Source: Sphacelaria rigidula (lineage: Eukaryota > Phaeophyceae > Sphacelariales). From it: a DNA stretch of 24,396 nt. The stretch covers positions 1-24,396 of the forward strand of contig CAXNAA020000206.1 of the NCBI GenBank assembly GCA_964200075.2. Reading direction: 5' to 3'. This document shows, piece by piece, positions 1-9,175 of this stretch; positions within the stretch are counted from its first letter, which is position 1; each line of letters begins with the position of its first letter. The notes beneath the pieces are model-generated. The model was given only the letters and a program-made list of their open reading frames with translations. It searched no databases and had not been told where the DNA came from. Position numbers and translations under genes: made by a program.

Positions 1-354
1 GTTGGGGCCGTCCATTTTTTTTCTCTTTCGTTTCTTTCCCCCCGGCGGGCCAATTTTCGTTCCTTCCCCCCGCCCCCCCCCCCCCCCCTGTCCTTTTTAT
101 GTGGCCGAGCTGCTTGCTGCTGAGATCGTCACCTGTACGTTCGCTTGTAGGTAAGGTGGGGGAAGGGATATTTCATTTCGTGATCCGATGAGACGGTGTT
201 TTCTCCACGGCTGTGAGACGCGTACGTAGATAACCTATACTACAAGTATGCCACGCGTTCGGTGGTCGTCGGTACTGTCGCAGTACATGAGAGTACCACG
301 GCAACCGTACAAGCATGCGAGTTATGCCGGCTGATGACAAAACAATGCATGATG
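1..354. other. Unassigned flank with pyrimidine-rich and C-homopolymer tracts
   Basis: The first about 90 bases are T/C-rich and contain a run of cytosines at roughly 70-88. The rest is mixed sequence up to the left end of repeat copy A. No exon with convincing splice sites or codon structure was found. A 98-codon frame that opens here runs into the repeat and is treated as chance. Confidence 0.5.
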
Positions 355-1400
355 CAGGCTCTGCCGCCGAAGGAACGGACTTTCCTTCAACCCGTTCTAA
401 CTGGCGATATATCGCGAGTTATGCCCACCATGACACATAGTGGTGATCTACATATCAGCGCGCGTCTTTTTATCTACGTAGCACTGCGATCCGACAAGTT
501 CCCTTCGAACGAAATACCAAACTGCAGTCAGCTGCGAAGTGTAGAGAGTCGAGGGTGACATGTGCGGCGGAATCAGGGCAAAAAAACGGCTGCAATCGTA
601 TTTTCGGTTACAGTCGGTTGTGCCCGCGGCCGCAAAGTGGTGGTGTTGCACAAATTGTGGTTGTATAATAATGCATGTCCTGTAGGCGCGCAGTGTCTGA
701 AATGGCATGCAGACAAGGCCTCCAGCGCGCCAAGGAGTCTAGTACTACTGTATAGTGTGCGAACCGGTGAGCAGTGAGTGAAAAGAGCCTGTAGAGAACG
801 TCAAGGTTCCGGCAGAGGTTATACTCTGAAAACGAGTCAACCGGTTCTCAACAGAGAAGCGCGGTTACGCTGCTCAATTTTGAGTCGTTTACTACAATCT
901 CTTGACACGTTGTACAAAAAATATGTGCAAAGTCCCTACGGTTATCCCTTCACTCCTTCGTTCAGTTTTCGGTAATCCAAATTTCGGAACAATTTTCCCG
1001 GGATAAAATCCTCGATAACTCGTTGAAAAAAAGTCAAGGAGGGGGGGGGGGGGGGGGTTAGGGTCTTTGAACATAGCTCAAGCACATCGTGTCAAAATTT
1101 CAGGGAAAACACCTCGAAATTGAACAGCGTCACCGCGGTTCAGATTTTCCTGTTCCCGTTGTGGCTGGTCCATCGCCACATGGGAACCGGTTTTTGACAC
1201 GAAGACGCAGTAATACTGCTCGGTTTCGGGTCGTTTAAAATGAAATTTTGACACGATGTACAGGACGTATGTGCAACCATTTTCCCTCCCCTACATTGTC
1301 TTTTTTTCGGGACTTGTTGGCGACGGAACATTTCGGAACAGGTGTTTGCCACTAAATCGCAAATAACTCGCAGAGAAAAAATGATGTGGGGAAGGAATAT

Positions 1401-3012
1401 TGCAGGGGCATATACGTTACACGTGCCACAACGTTGAACGTTACGTTTCGGCCGGAACGTAATGTGAGCGCTATTTTTCTTACGTGATGAACGTAACGTG
1501 AGCGTAACGTTAAATTCTCGAATGAAACGTAACGTGGACGTCTATCACACGTTACATGCGCATGAGACGTCACACGTAACATGAAACGTTTCATGCTACG
1601 TTACGCGTCGCATAAAACGTCATAAACACGTCACATCAAGCGATGCACACTTCAAGTTTGCGATGATTGTTGAAATCCTAGAGACAAGGTAACTACTGTA
1701 CAACGGTTCAAGTACAGACCGTGTATTTTGCCAACAGTACAAGGTTACAAGTACTGGCGGCACATTGCGAACACAGTACAAGTGCAGGCTGTACTCGTAA
1801 CGCTGTACTACTGTATTTCCGACTACAGGCTGTACTTTGCAAGCACAGTAGGGCAAGGTCGCAAGTACAGCCTACACTCTGCAAGCACAGTAATGCAAGG
1901 TCACAAGTGCAACCTGTACTCGCGAACACAGTATTGCAGTGCAAGGTCCCAAGGACAGGCTGTGCTTGCGAACACAGTACAGTACGAGGTGGTTGCTGTA
2001 CTTTGCAAATACAAGAGACAACACTAGTACAAGGATACGAACACCCTGTACTTTGCACACACATTACTTTAGTACGAGGTAATCAACCATTTGTTCTCGA
2101 CAACGGGAGGCAGGCTCGCATTTGGCTGCGGTGATGTCGGCAAAACCTTTAGTTCTACACCGTCTTGAGAGCAGGGTTTAAGGCTACATGCAGATGCACG
2201 TACATGGTAGCGAATGCAGATGCGGGGAATATGACTTCTGCCTGCACTACGGTACATGTGAAGGCTCTACTTTGTTTGCGAACACCCGTAAACGTCTCAG
2301 ATTGAAAAAAAAAAGTGGGCTCTCGAAAAAATATGTATGACGCAAGATCGGTCATGATGAAAGATACAACATGGGGGGACATTGATTTCCCGCGCATATA
2401 AATGCATTGATTGCCTGGACTGCGGTGTAAACCTGTCATGCACTCATGTATACATAGGTACGCCTGCCTTTGACGGCCGTGAACTATCTTATTTGTCCAC
2501 ATGTATACGTATAGAACCAAGGGTACCTACCCGATATAGTTTTCTCTGCGGAATGCTGGGACGACTCACGCCGGCGCTCAATCATGTTCACGATCTCTTG
2601 TGTGCACAGTATGTGCTGTCGTGCGAATTACCAAGTATTTGAAAGTTGAAAATTGAAAAAAAGAAGATGAGAAGAAAATAGGAGATATGAAAATATTACG
2701 GTCAAAAACGAATGAACGATACACTGTGGAGAAAGAAACGTTACACAATCAGATAATGCGCCTACGCTAGAACATACGATGGGCCACCGTCAGCGTTGCG
2801 TACACGGTAACGTCACGCGTTAGACGACACGTTACAACGCCTTCAACCCTTGTAAATGAGCCGCGACATGCACAGAATGAAGTATTATATTTCGAACGCT
2901 ACACGTGTCAACGAAACATAGCGTTAACTTTTTTCACGTGCTGAACGTAACGTCAACGTCAAATTTTACAAACGTGATGAACACAACGTGAACGTGTAAC
3001 GTGTAGACCGGT
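1401..3012. mobile_element. 1.6 kb nested insertion with ACGT-rich inverted arms
   Basis: This segment interrupts element copy A. GGAATAT occurs directly before it (1394-1400) and again directly after it (3013-3019), as expected for a 7-bp target-site duplication. The left arm (about 1410-1625) and right arm (about 2735-3005) are both full of ACGTAACGT/ACGTTACGT words. In reverse complement, both ends carry ACGTTACACGT within 20 bp of the boundary, so they form an imperfect inverted pair. The centre holds a GTAC-rich tandem repeat (about 1690-2070) and about 650 bp of sequence with no coding signal. No transposase frame is present. It may be a MITE or foldback-type element. Confidence 0.6.
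1690..2070. repeat. Degenerate GTAC-rich minisatellite, unit about 42-46 bp
   Basis: About seven to eight diverged units can be read by eye. Each contains a version of 'caaggtc-caagtacagcct' followed by 'gtactcgcgaacacagta'. The clearest units begin near 1854, 1896 and 1940. The array keeps several frames open on both strands, because the unit has few stop words. It therefore produces long Cys/Thr-rich reading frames on both strands that are not evidence of genes. Confidence 0.7.
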
Positions 3013-3138
3013 GGAATATCGGGGTCTTGGCACATGAGTCCTGTACATCATGTCAAAAATTCATTAAAAAACGACCCAAAATCGAGCAGTATAATCGCGT
3101 GTCAACATCCCTGTCCTCGTCTTCGGCGGCCTAGCCTG

Positions 3139-3422
3139 TAACAACATTTTCGAAGGTGCAACCACACCTACAGGTAGATGCCTAATTGGTTCATTGTAGC
3201 ATGACTTCTTCTTTTTTTCCCCGTCAAACTTCCATCCCATTCCCTCTTTTGAGTACAAGTCCGTGGTCTCACGGGATATCCATTTTCTCGCCCCGGTACA
3301 CGCCTTATTTCGATATCGCGGATTTGATCTGGCACGACTCTCCTCAAACTCATGTCTTTGCTGCTCACGTCCTCACTTTCTCAACGACGAAAATCAGATA
3401 CGGCTCAGAATAAAATTCTCAA
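3139..3422. other. Unassigned spacer between repeat copy A and the tRNA-like module
   Basis: Mixed sequence with a pyrimidine-rich tract near 3205-3250. I see no splice-bounded exon, RNA fold or repeat beyond the flanking elements. Confidence 0.4.
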
Positions 3423-3499
3423 AGCGTCTGGCGGGATCCGAACCCGCGTCTTCCGATCTTTCTGCTCTTAGCTGTACCGGTTAGACAATCGGGGGCGCG
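3423..3499 (-). ncRNA. tRNA-like (SINE or pseudo-tRNA) module 1
   Basis: Read on the minus strand, this has a T-arm with a perfect 5-bp stem (GCGGG/CCCGC) around loop TTCGGAT. It also has a B-box-like GTTCGGATC, one base off the Pol III consensus GWTCRANNC. An A-box-like TTGTCTAACCG lies about 45 bases upstream, also one base off consensus. The would-be acceptor strands (GCGCCCC against CAGACGC) do not pair and no 5-bp anticodon stem forms. It is better read as a tRNA-derived SINE head or a decayed tRNA gene than as a working tRNA. A TTTT lies shortly downstream on the same strand. The 5' end GCGCCCC is shared with the module at 8343-8421. Confidence 0.5.
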
Positions 3500-3898
3500 C
3501 CGGCCGATCCGGCCGAAACCCAGGCGTGGTCACTGAGATATAAGTAGGCACAAATTTGACAACGGGGCGAAATTTGAAAAAAACAGAGGGAATAAACTGA
3601 AAAATTGAGTGAGAAAAAAAAGAGGAAGCAGACGCCGGGCTGAACCCCCCCCTCAGGAAGTACCGTTGCCGAGTAGAACAGGCCTCTGCCAGAGCTTCAG
3701 GGAAGGAGGCCAAATATATCTGAAACAAGCAGGAGGAAACTCGTACATGCCGTTTTCCCCCACTATACTGCTCGTCTTGTGCGGTACTCTACCGTACTGT
3801 ATTGTAGTTTTGAATCGAAGATTGAGCAAGGGAACAAGATGAAAAACTCATGGAGGAACATGAACACCCCGAAGCATATCACCTCAAGGGCAGGTCGA
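3500..3898. other. Unassigned sequence between tRNA-like module 1 and the GAGTA repeats
   Basis: Nothing here can be supported as a gene. Short frames open on both strands but lack paired splice signals or protein-like composition. Confidence 0.4.
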
Positions 3899-3968
3899 GT
3901 AGAGTATTTTCAATACTCAGTATCTTCGAAGAAAGATACTTCTAGTACTCAGATTTTCAAATTTGACT
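3899..3968. repeat. Short palindromic GAGTA/AGTATCTT hairpins flanking element copy B
   Basis: Two small perfect hairpins are visible. GAGTATT-ttc-AATACTC lies at about 3902-3918. AGTATCTT paired with AAGATACT lies at about 3920-3941. The GAGTAtt word recurs immediately on the other side of copy B (5101 onward), so copy B appears to have landed inside a GAGTA-rich repeat. Confidence 0.5.
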
Positions 3969-3969
3969 A

Positions 3970-5098
3970 CAGGCTGGGCCGGCCGCCGGAGAAGCGGACT
4001 TTCCTTCAGCCGGTTCTAACTGATGATCTATTGCGAGTTGTGCCTACTATGACACATCGTGGTAATTTGCAAATCAACGCGCGTCTTTCACTTCACGTAG
4101 CACTGCGATCTGCAAGTTCCTATCAAACGAAATACCAAACTGCAGTCAGCTGCGAAGTATATAGAGTTGAGGCTGGCATGTGCGGCGGAATTAGGGGGGG
4201 AAACCGGCTGAAATCACATTTACGCTACAGATAGTTGTGCCGCGGCCGCAAAGTGATGGTGCTGTACTAGTTGTGGTTGTACAACAAGGCATGTCGTGCT
4301 GTAGGCGCGCAGTGTCTGAGATGGCAGGCAGACGAGACCTCCAGCGCGCCAAGGCGTCGCGCTTGTAGAAAACGGCAAGTTCCGGCCGAGGTTATTGTAC
4401 TCTAAAAGCAAGTGAACGGATTCTCCACAGAAAAACGCGATTTCACTGCTCAATTTCAAGTCATTTTCCATGAAATTTTGACACGATATACATTTGGTAC
4501 ATGTGAAGCCCCTACCGTTTACCCCTCTTCTTTTTATGACTTTCCTCGTATGTTATTGGTGATCTAAATTTCGGAACATTTTTCCGGGTACAAAAGCGTC
4601 GACAACTCATTGAAAAATAGAAAAATGTCAAGGGGCGACAATAGAGACTTCACAACATACATACCTCATGCGCATCGTGTCGGAATTTCATGAAAAAATA
4701 CGTGAAATTGAACAGCATCACCGCGTTTCATTTTTTCGTGGCTATGATTCTCCACATAGAAACCAGTCTTGGACACGAACACGCGATTTAACAGCAGCTT
4801 CAGGTCGTTTTCTATGAAATTTTGGCACGATGTACAGGATGTATGGGCAAAGACGTCTCCATTTGCCCCGTACATTTTTTGTTTTTTCTCCTTGAGTTAT
4901 CGTCGACCAAATATTTCAGAACATATTTTTTCGGAACAAAATCGTGAAAAACTCTAAAAAAAAATGTACGGGGAAGACGGGGGCGTCTTCGCACATACGT
5001 CCTGAACATTGTGTCAAAATTTCACAGACAACGACCCAAAAATGAGCTGCTAAATCGTGTGTTCACATCCCTGTCCGCGTCTTGGGCGGCCCAGCCTG
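3970..5098 (+). mobile_element. Non-autonomous TIR element, copy B, with two internal foldback modules
   Basis: The ends are CAGGCTGGGCC (left) and GGCCCAGCCTG (right), in inverted orientation and each flanked by TA. The element is 1129 bp and uninterrupted. The first 400 bp contain no obvious repeats. The remaining 680 bp fold as two consecutive hairpin modules. In module 1 the arm at about 4430-4525 (…tttccatgaaattttgacacgat) is the inverse of 4630-4735. In module 2 the arm at about 4785-4880 is the inverse of 4965-5060. All four arms share the word TGAAATTTTG-CACGAT and a CGCGATTT-type start. No transposase is encoded. Copies A and C confirm the boundaries. Confidence 0.8.
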
Positions 5099-5185
5099 TA
5101 GAGTATTCGAGGTCGTACTCAATCTACCCAGAATTTGAGTGGAGTATTTGAGGCCGTACTCGATCTGCCCAAAATTTGAGTAGAG
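5099..5185. repeat. Two tandem 41-43 bp GAGTA-type units
   Basis: Two adjacent copies follow the pattern GAGTATT(C/T)GAGG(T/C)CGTACTC, then (A/G)ATCT(A/G)CCCA(G/A)AATTTGAGT. They begin near 5101 and 5143. A third, strongly diverged unit (GAGTAGGAGTAAATGCTCGG) may follow to about 5235. Confidence 0.6.
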
Positions 5186-5235
5186 TAGGAGTAAATGCTC
5201 GGGTATTTTACTCGAGTACTCAAAAGTACATGCTC

Positions 5236-6590
5236 TACTCGAGTGACTTTGTATCATTTCATGTCTGTTCCCGCTACACGTCTTCCATGGTTTCACAAGG
5301 GTGCGGCACGGTAGACAACTATCACGCTGCGGCTATTTTGTACATGTACATGATCCGTATGTACACTCCCCAACTGCCTGTGTAAAACCGTCCAATTAAA
5401 TGTGTAGCGACTGCGCTATTCCACTGCCCGTACTGACTGTTGGGCTATGTTTGGGGCTACTGTCTTCAGTACGACCTGGCATGACTTAACTGCAGCATTC
5501 AAGGAAGATTTTCAAAAGTTGCGCGGGGTCTTGTCTACTACAGCACGCAAGCACGCGTATCTCGCATCGGCATTTCGTACCCGACCGCTTCGTCTAGCAG
5601 ATGGTCAATGACATGAAAGCTTGCAGCGGAAAGGAGATGGCGGGGCGTGGAGTGTACCCTTTTCCAAATAGATTTAGGGTACTGCAGCTCTCGGGACAAC
5701 AGTGCTCAACGGCTGCACAAGCCTTTCTGGGTTTTTTCAAATTTGAAGCTCATGGACTAGGCGACTGCACTGACTCTACTGTGTAGATGCGGAACGAGGT
5801 GAAGTGCCGGAAAAACATAGAAACTCGATCCTTCTTGCTCTACTCGCCCTATCGCGGACCTCAACTCTAAAAGGAGAGGTAAAACTTCGGGAATAGCAGT
5901 AGTAACACATGCATGAAGCGCCACATGTGAGAATAGCTGGACATGCTTCTGGCTCTATGGGGCGCTCACGCGGGCCGCGCTCCCTCGGCGCCTACAAAAA
6001 CTTTAACATAAGTGCAAACCGTTAACACCTGGACAAAGCATTGAAAAACACGAGCTGTAGAAATACAGGTAGAAGATACAGCATTGAATATTATCTCAAT
6101 CGATAGATACAACGAAATGAATGCATTATCCGCACACAGATGTATCTACAGGCACCAGTTCTTACCTTTCAACACGGGAGACTCGGCCAGGCCTGATATG
6201 ATCCTTCCCTGTGTTGGCCAATATATTCTTCTTTCTCAATCCCACACAATTTCTCGTGTCCATACTGTTCAGACCCGTAATAGATTCATAACCTGTGATA
6301 CCATTTACCACCCCCGCAACGGACAGATATACACAGTAAACTTGATCGATTGTAGCATACTATCCGTACCCCGAGGGATTCACGGATACTTTAGACAAAT
6401 AACGAAGGAAAGATCCCAGTTGGGGCAAGAAAGGTGTCAAAATCCATGCCTGCTGTGAATTAGCCTACGTAATATCTCGAGCAAACTGGGAAATGGCGCA
6501 AAAAAGTAAAGATCTACCGAACAATGACAACATATTCCACTTTTCTTGGGATCCGTGAGAATCCCGCTACGGGACTCTTCTGTAGAGCCC
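5236..6590. other. 1.35 kb without a supportable gene
   Basis: A 124-codon plus-strand frame is open at 6084-6458, but it has no good splice sites and no recognisable motif. A small 61-codon frame at 5601-5786 is equally unsupported. I see no RNA gene and no clear repeat. The promoter and 5' UTR of the downstream gene could lie here. Confidence 0.4.
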
Positions 6591-6903
6591 ATGGGCCCCC
6601 AAAATCAAGTGGATGTTCGAAGGATTGATTACACCAATGATTTATACTCGCAGCTTTTCTCATCGATAAAAAATGCGTTGGTGGACAGCAACAGCGCTCA
6701 GACGTCTGGTGTTGCTAACGTTGACGTTGCCAGATGTGGCATCAACGGCAGCCGCGGGCAAATCTTGATACCTGCCATACCTGCGTCCTCAACGCAAGGG
6801 CAGCCGCATGATACTGCATGCGGTACACATGGTTTTCAAGGCATTGTTGGACTGAATTCAAGCGATAACAGAGCAACGGCGGCGGCCCTACCACGACGAT
6901 CAG
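6591..6903 (+). CDS. Candidate first exon of the long gene (uncertain)
   Basis: The frame opens with MGPQNQVDVRRIDYTND at an ATG in a fair initiation context (gcccATGG) and stays open for 104 codons. It ends at a possible donor, TCAG|GTGATG (6904). Alternatively an acceptor, cttctgtag|AG, lies just before the ATG at 6586-6587. Composition is protein-like (mixed polar and aliphatic, few rare residues). It could be the amino-terminal exon of the gene at 9009-21111. However, its end phase (one base) does not join directly to the candidate exon at 7552, so an intermediate exon would be required. No domain is recognised. It could also be an isolated chance frame. Confidence 0.35.
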
Positions 6904-7551
6904 GTGATGTATGATAGACATACGTTCACAGCGCTCCAAGTAATGGGTTATAACACCCCTGGTGCTATCTGGAATTTCGAGCGCAAACCCTGTGCTCCTC
7001 GAAGTTTCCGTGTGAATATCGGAAGACTGTAAAGATGCCTCCGGATACGATTTTTTGGCGCCCTAACCGAAGCAAGTTGTGAGAAAAAAGTGAAGTTGAA
7101 GATGTCATTGTCAGATATGCCTTTTGAGTTTTGTTCCATCGACGGATTGAGGAAACTGTAGTCTCCATAGGAGTTCACTTCGTCGTCGATGGATGGGGAA
7201 ATAATTTATGAAATCGCCAGTGGTGTTATACATTCACAGCCAAGGTGTGCACCATTAGTGTGGGACATTGATAGGCGAGCAACAGCCTGCATCCCATGCA
7301 CAACAAATTATTGAATCGAAATCGATTGTTTCAGTAACGTTAACTGACCCTTCTAGATTGCACCCCGGTGCGGAGATAGTTTTAACGCGACCGCCAATAT
7401 AACGACCGCACCACGGACGACGGGACGCATGCCACTTTCGAGAGTCTTGGGGATCTGTCGATTTGCCCATATTTCGTCTCATGTCGCATCGTCGTTGTCG
7501 ACACAAAAGTTCGTTTTGAAAACCGCTCGCACCCCGGTGCATTTTTGCAAG
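6904..7551. other. Possibly coding or decayed coding stretch, unresolved
   Basis: Several overlapping plus-strand frames at 7256-7570 give protein-like peptides in different phases, for example GEQQPASHAQQIIESKS and DLSICPYFVSCRIVVVD. A textbook-looking acceptor, cttctag, lies at 7350-7356. The frames shift relative to each other and no single donor/acceptor pair explains them. This may be a further exon, a decayed gene fragment or simply a low-stop region. The opposing minus-strand frame (7255-7557) is treated as a shadow. Confidence 0.3.
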
Positions 7552-7711
7552 GGCCAACGGTGCTGACCCTATACCGACTCCGCCAAACCTAGGGTATGCG
7601 AAAGAAGGGGGACACCAAACACTGGTTGAGGCACAAAGGGAAGTTCAGGAACAGGATCGTTCGATCCGAGTCACGAAGGAGCACGCTACACTTGTCCACG
7701 TGGCGATCGAG
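7552..7711 (+). CDS. Candidate exon upstream of the phased chain
   Basis: An acceptor-like gcatttttgcaag precedes 7552 and a strong donor, GAG|GTGAGG, follows 7711. The frame carries one leading base plus 53 codons and ends in phase 0. That is exactly the phase needed to join the exon at 9009. The peptide is charged and helix-prone in its second half (EAQREVQEQDRSIRVTKEHA), similar in style to the two exons that follow. This supports it as part of the same gene. An overlapping ATG frame (MRKKGDTKHWLRHKGKFRN…) through the same DNA ends in a different phase and fits less well. Confidence 0.4.
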
Positions 7712-8097
7712 GTGAGGGTTTGTGAACCACGCGGATGTAAAACTGCGAGCACTGCAGCCAGCCTACTTTTCTACTTGGCAGAAATACCCCAAAAACCGTT
7801 GAACGAACGTTCGACACAAAAATGAGATTTGCTGCCAGTAAAGTAGTCACTACGAGGCGAGCCAGCCGTGGAACATACAGACGCGTATCACACAACAACT
7901 TCTCAAGTTTCCAAAATCAGCCCTACTTGAGCATATCGCTGTGAATTGCAGACCAAGCTAGTGAAGCACGGCACCGACGCTGCTCGATTGGCGCGGTTTT
8001 GGCGATGATTGTACTGCATTGAGTACCGGGTGCGTCTCATATCGTGGCGTGAGAGCGTGTTCTGTTTTTTTTTCAAGAAGCGCGGCGAAATTCCAGG

Positions 8098-8255
8098 AAA
8101 CGCGGCGGCATTGCGTATGACAACTTTTACAAGCACAATCAAGAATGCACCAGGAATACTGCGAGATGGTATCAAGCTCGTCAGCAGCTCCATCATGGGA
8201 GAGGACTTCTGAGCCGATTGTCACATATAACAAGCACGGACACAAATATCCAACT
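8098..8255 (+). pseudogene. Frameshifted FLYWCH-type zinc-finger relic
   Basis: One frame (from 8098) reads KRGGIAYDNFYKHNQ, then CTRNTARWYQ. A second frame, offset by one base and taken up near 8180-8212, reads SEPIVTYNKHGHKYPTET. Together these give the order of a FLYWCH finger: an aromatic-rich start, an RWY-type core and a terminal HxH followed by P. The FLYWCH fold is known from MULE-family transposases and some host factors. The core cysteine position holds Gln, and the frame changes inside the domain, so it cannot be functional as it stands. It lies in the probable intron 7712-9008. Recognition is by eye and no full transposase is nearby. Confidence 0.45.
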
Positions 8256-8342
8256 GAGACTAGGCTGCGACGCTTTCCCTCGGCCAAATCCCCGATGGTA
8301 ATCGTTTATTCTTACAGCTGAAAATGAATATGGAGAAAAAAT

Positions 8343-8421
8343 GGACGTGTCGAGATTCGAACTCGTGACTGTTACAGCGCATTTGGAGGCTGGTGTATCA
8401 GTTGGACCACCGGGGCGCAGC
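8343..8421 (-). ncRNA. tRNA-like (SINE or pseudo-tRNA) module 2
   Basis: On the minus strand, the A box TGGTCCAACTG (8399-8409) and the B box GTTCGAATC (8354-8362) both match the Pol III consensus exactly. The T-arm has CGAG/CTCG around TTCGAAT. A run of six T residues (plus-strand A at 8336-8341) follows directly, as a Pol III terminator would. The anticodon region contains CTCCAAA, which would read CCA (Trp), but its stem is broken and the acceptor strands (GCCCCGG against CACGTCC) do not pair. It is therefore a pseudo-tRNA or a tRNA-derived SINE. Its 5' GCGCCCC is shared with the module at 3423-3499. Confidence 0.55.
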
Positions 8422-8449
8422 GGTGTCACACAAAAAGTGCCAGGCGAGG

Positions 8450-8690
8450 CCCAAGTTTAAAGTTTAGCCAAAATTTCACCAGGATCTCCTGCACGCAAGA
8501 ATGAACATTTTTCGGGGGTGCTGCTGTTTTACGTTTGTTGCACGGAGTTTTGACATTTTTCCAGCGTTTGCTGAAATTTTAACTCGCCCTATATGTTTTC
8601 TTGACACCCGAGAAATGTTGTGCATGTTGAGGATAAAAATGTTGTGTCAAAATTTCAGCGTTTAACTCCTTGAATTGAGCACCGCCTGAT
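8450..8690. repeat. Diverged relative of the foldback arm motif
   Basis: The words gccaaaatttcacc (about 8466) and gtgtcaaaatttcagcg (about 8645) resemble the arm word of the TIR-element foldback modules (gtgtcaaaatttcatgg), and aacatttttcggg also recurs. The outer element ends are absent. This is probably an old fragment or a related family. The similarity is short, so this is tentative. Confidence 0.3.
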
Positions 8691-9008
8691 CCGAAAACAT
8701 TCAAAATCACTGTCAGCTGGCCCAGCTCGTATGTCTATCTCATTTCACGGTGTGCGTGGCTCACCTGAATTGTACTGGATTCATAAATTCACCTGCATCG
8801 AAGTATTAACGAAGTATCAAGAGAAGAATCACCAACGAACAGTCACACAGCGTTCGTGTCGTTTCTGATTAAGTATATCAGTGCGGTCAAAATTTTGTCA
8901 GCAAACAGCAGTCCAGTTGTCGTATGGAGAGTGCTTCCGGGAACAAAACATGTGCCATCGACTTCCCCTGGTATTATGCTCTCGTGACCGCCAAAAAAAT
9001 GGGATCAG

Positions 9009-9175
9009 GACGATGCCGAGCAAGCTCTACAATGCGTACGAGATAGACGGTTGCGAGCGGCGGCCTTGCGACGGACGCGCCTGTCTCGCATTTCAACGCG
9101 ACATGCAGCGTTCGTGCACTCCGCGAACGGATCCCTCGCTCGAGCTCGTGCGGAAGGACTGATGGCGATTCGCAG
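9009..9175 (+). CDS. Exon: Arg/Ala-rich helical segment
   Basis: The acceptor gggatcag is the first AG after a branch-like ctcgtgac, and the donor is CGCAG|GTTATG. The frame reads DDAEQALQCVRDRRLRAAAL and continues with alternating Arg/Ala/Leu, which predicts a basic amphipathic helix. It ends with two bases (AG) of a split Arg codon that the next exon completes with G. The upstream stop TGA at 8985-8990 in the same frame shows the exon cannot extend much further left. The opposing minus-strand frame is a shadow. Confidence 0.65.

Larger units (their letters stand above)
355..3138 (+). mobile_element. Non-autonomous TIR element, copy A, interrupted by a nested insertion
   Basis: The left end reads CAGGCTCTGCCGCCGAAGGA and the right end is the inverted form, CGGCGGCCTAGCCTG. 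The stretch 360-760 aligns base by base with 3978-4370 (copy B) and with the reverse complement of 15050-15440 (copy C). It shares the block around 'cggactttccttcaaccc' and the NotI-like gcggccgcaaagtggtg block. After about 1393 the match to copy B stops and resumes at about 3013, so 1401-3012 is foreign sequence. Without that insert the element would be about 1.15 kb, like B and C. No transposase frame is visible, so it is non-autonomous. The superfamily cannot be fixed because no clean target-site duplication was found at the outer ends. Confidence 0.75.

Noticed and set aside
1140-1352. A recurring peptide (AHTSCTSCQNF, with a CxxC look) in frames at 1140-1352 (-), 4666-4875 (-) and 14552-14764 (+)
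   Set aside because: It follows the conserved DNA of the foldback arms and breaks frame between copies. The peptide similarity is a by-product of the DNA repeat, not a conserved protein.
1708-2134. Long overlapping frames on both strands across the minisatellite
   Set aside because: They arise from a stop-poor tandem unit and are open on both strands at once.
8343-8421. A functional tRNA-Trp(CCA) gene
   Set aside because: The Pol III boxes are good, but acceptor and anticodon stems do not pair, so it was recorded as a tRNA-like module instead.
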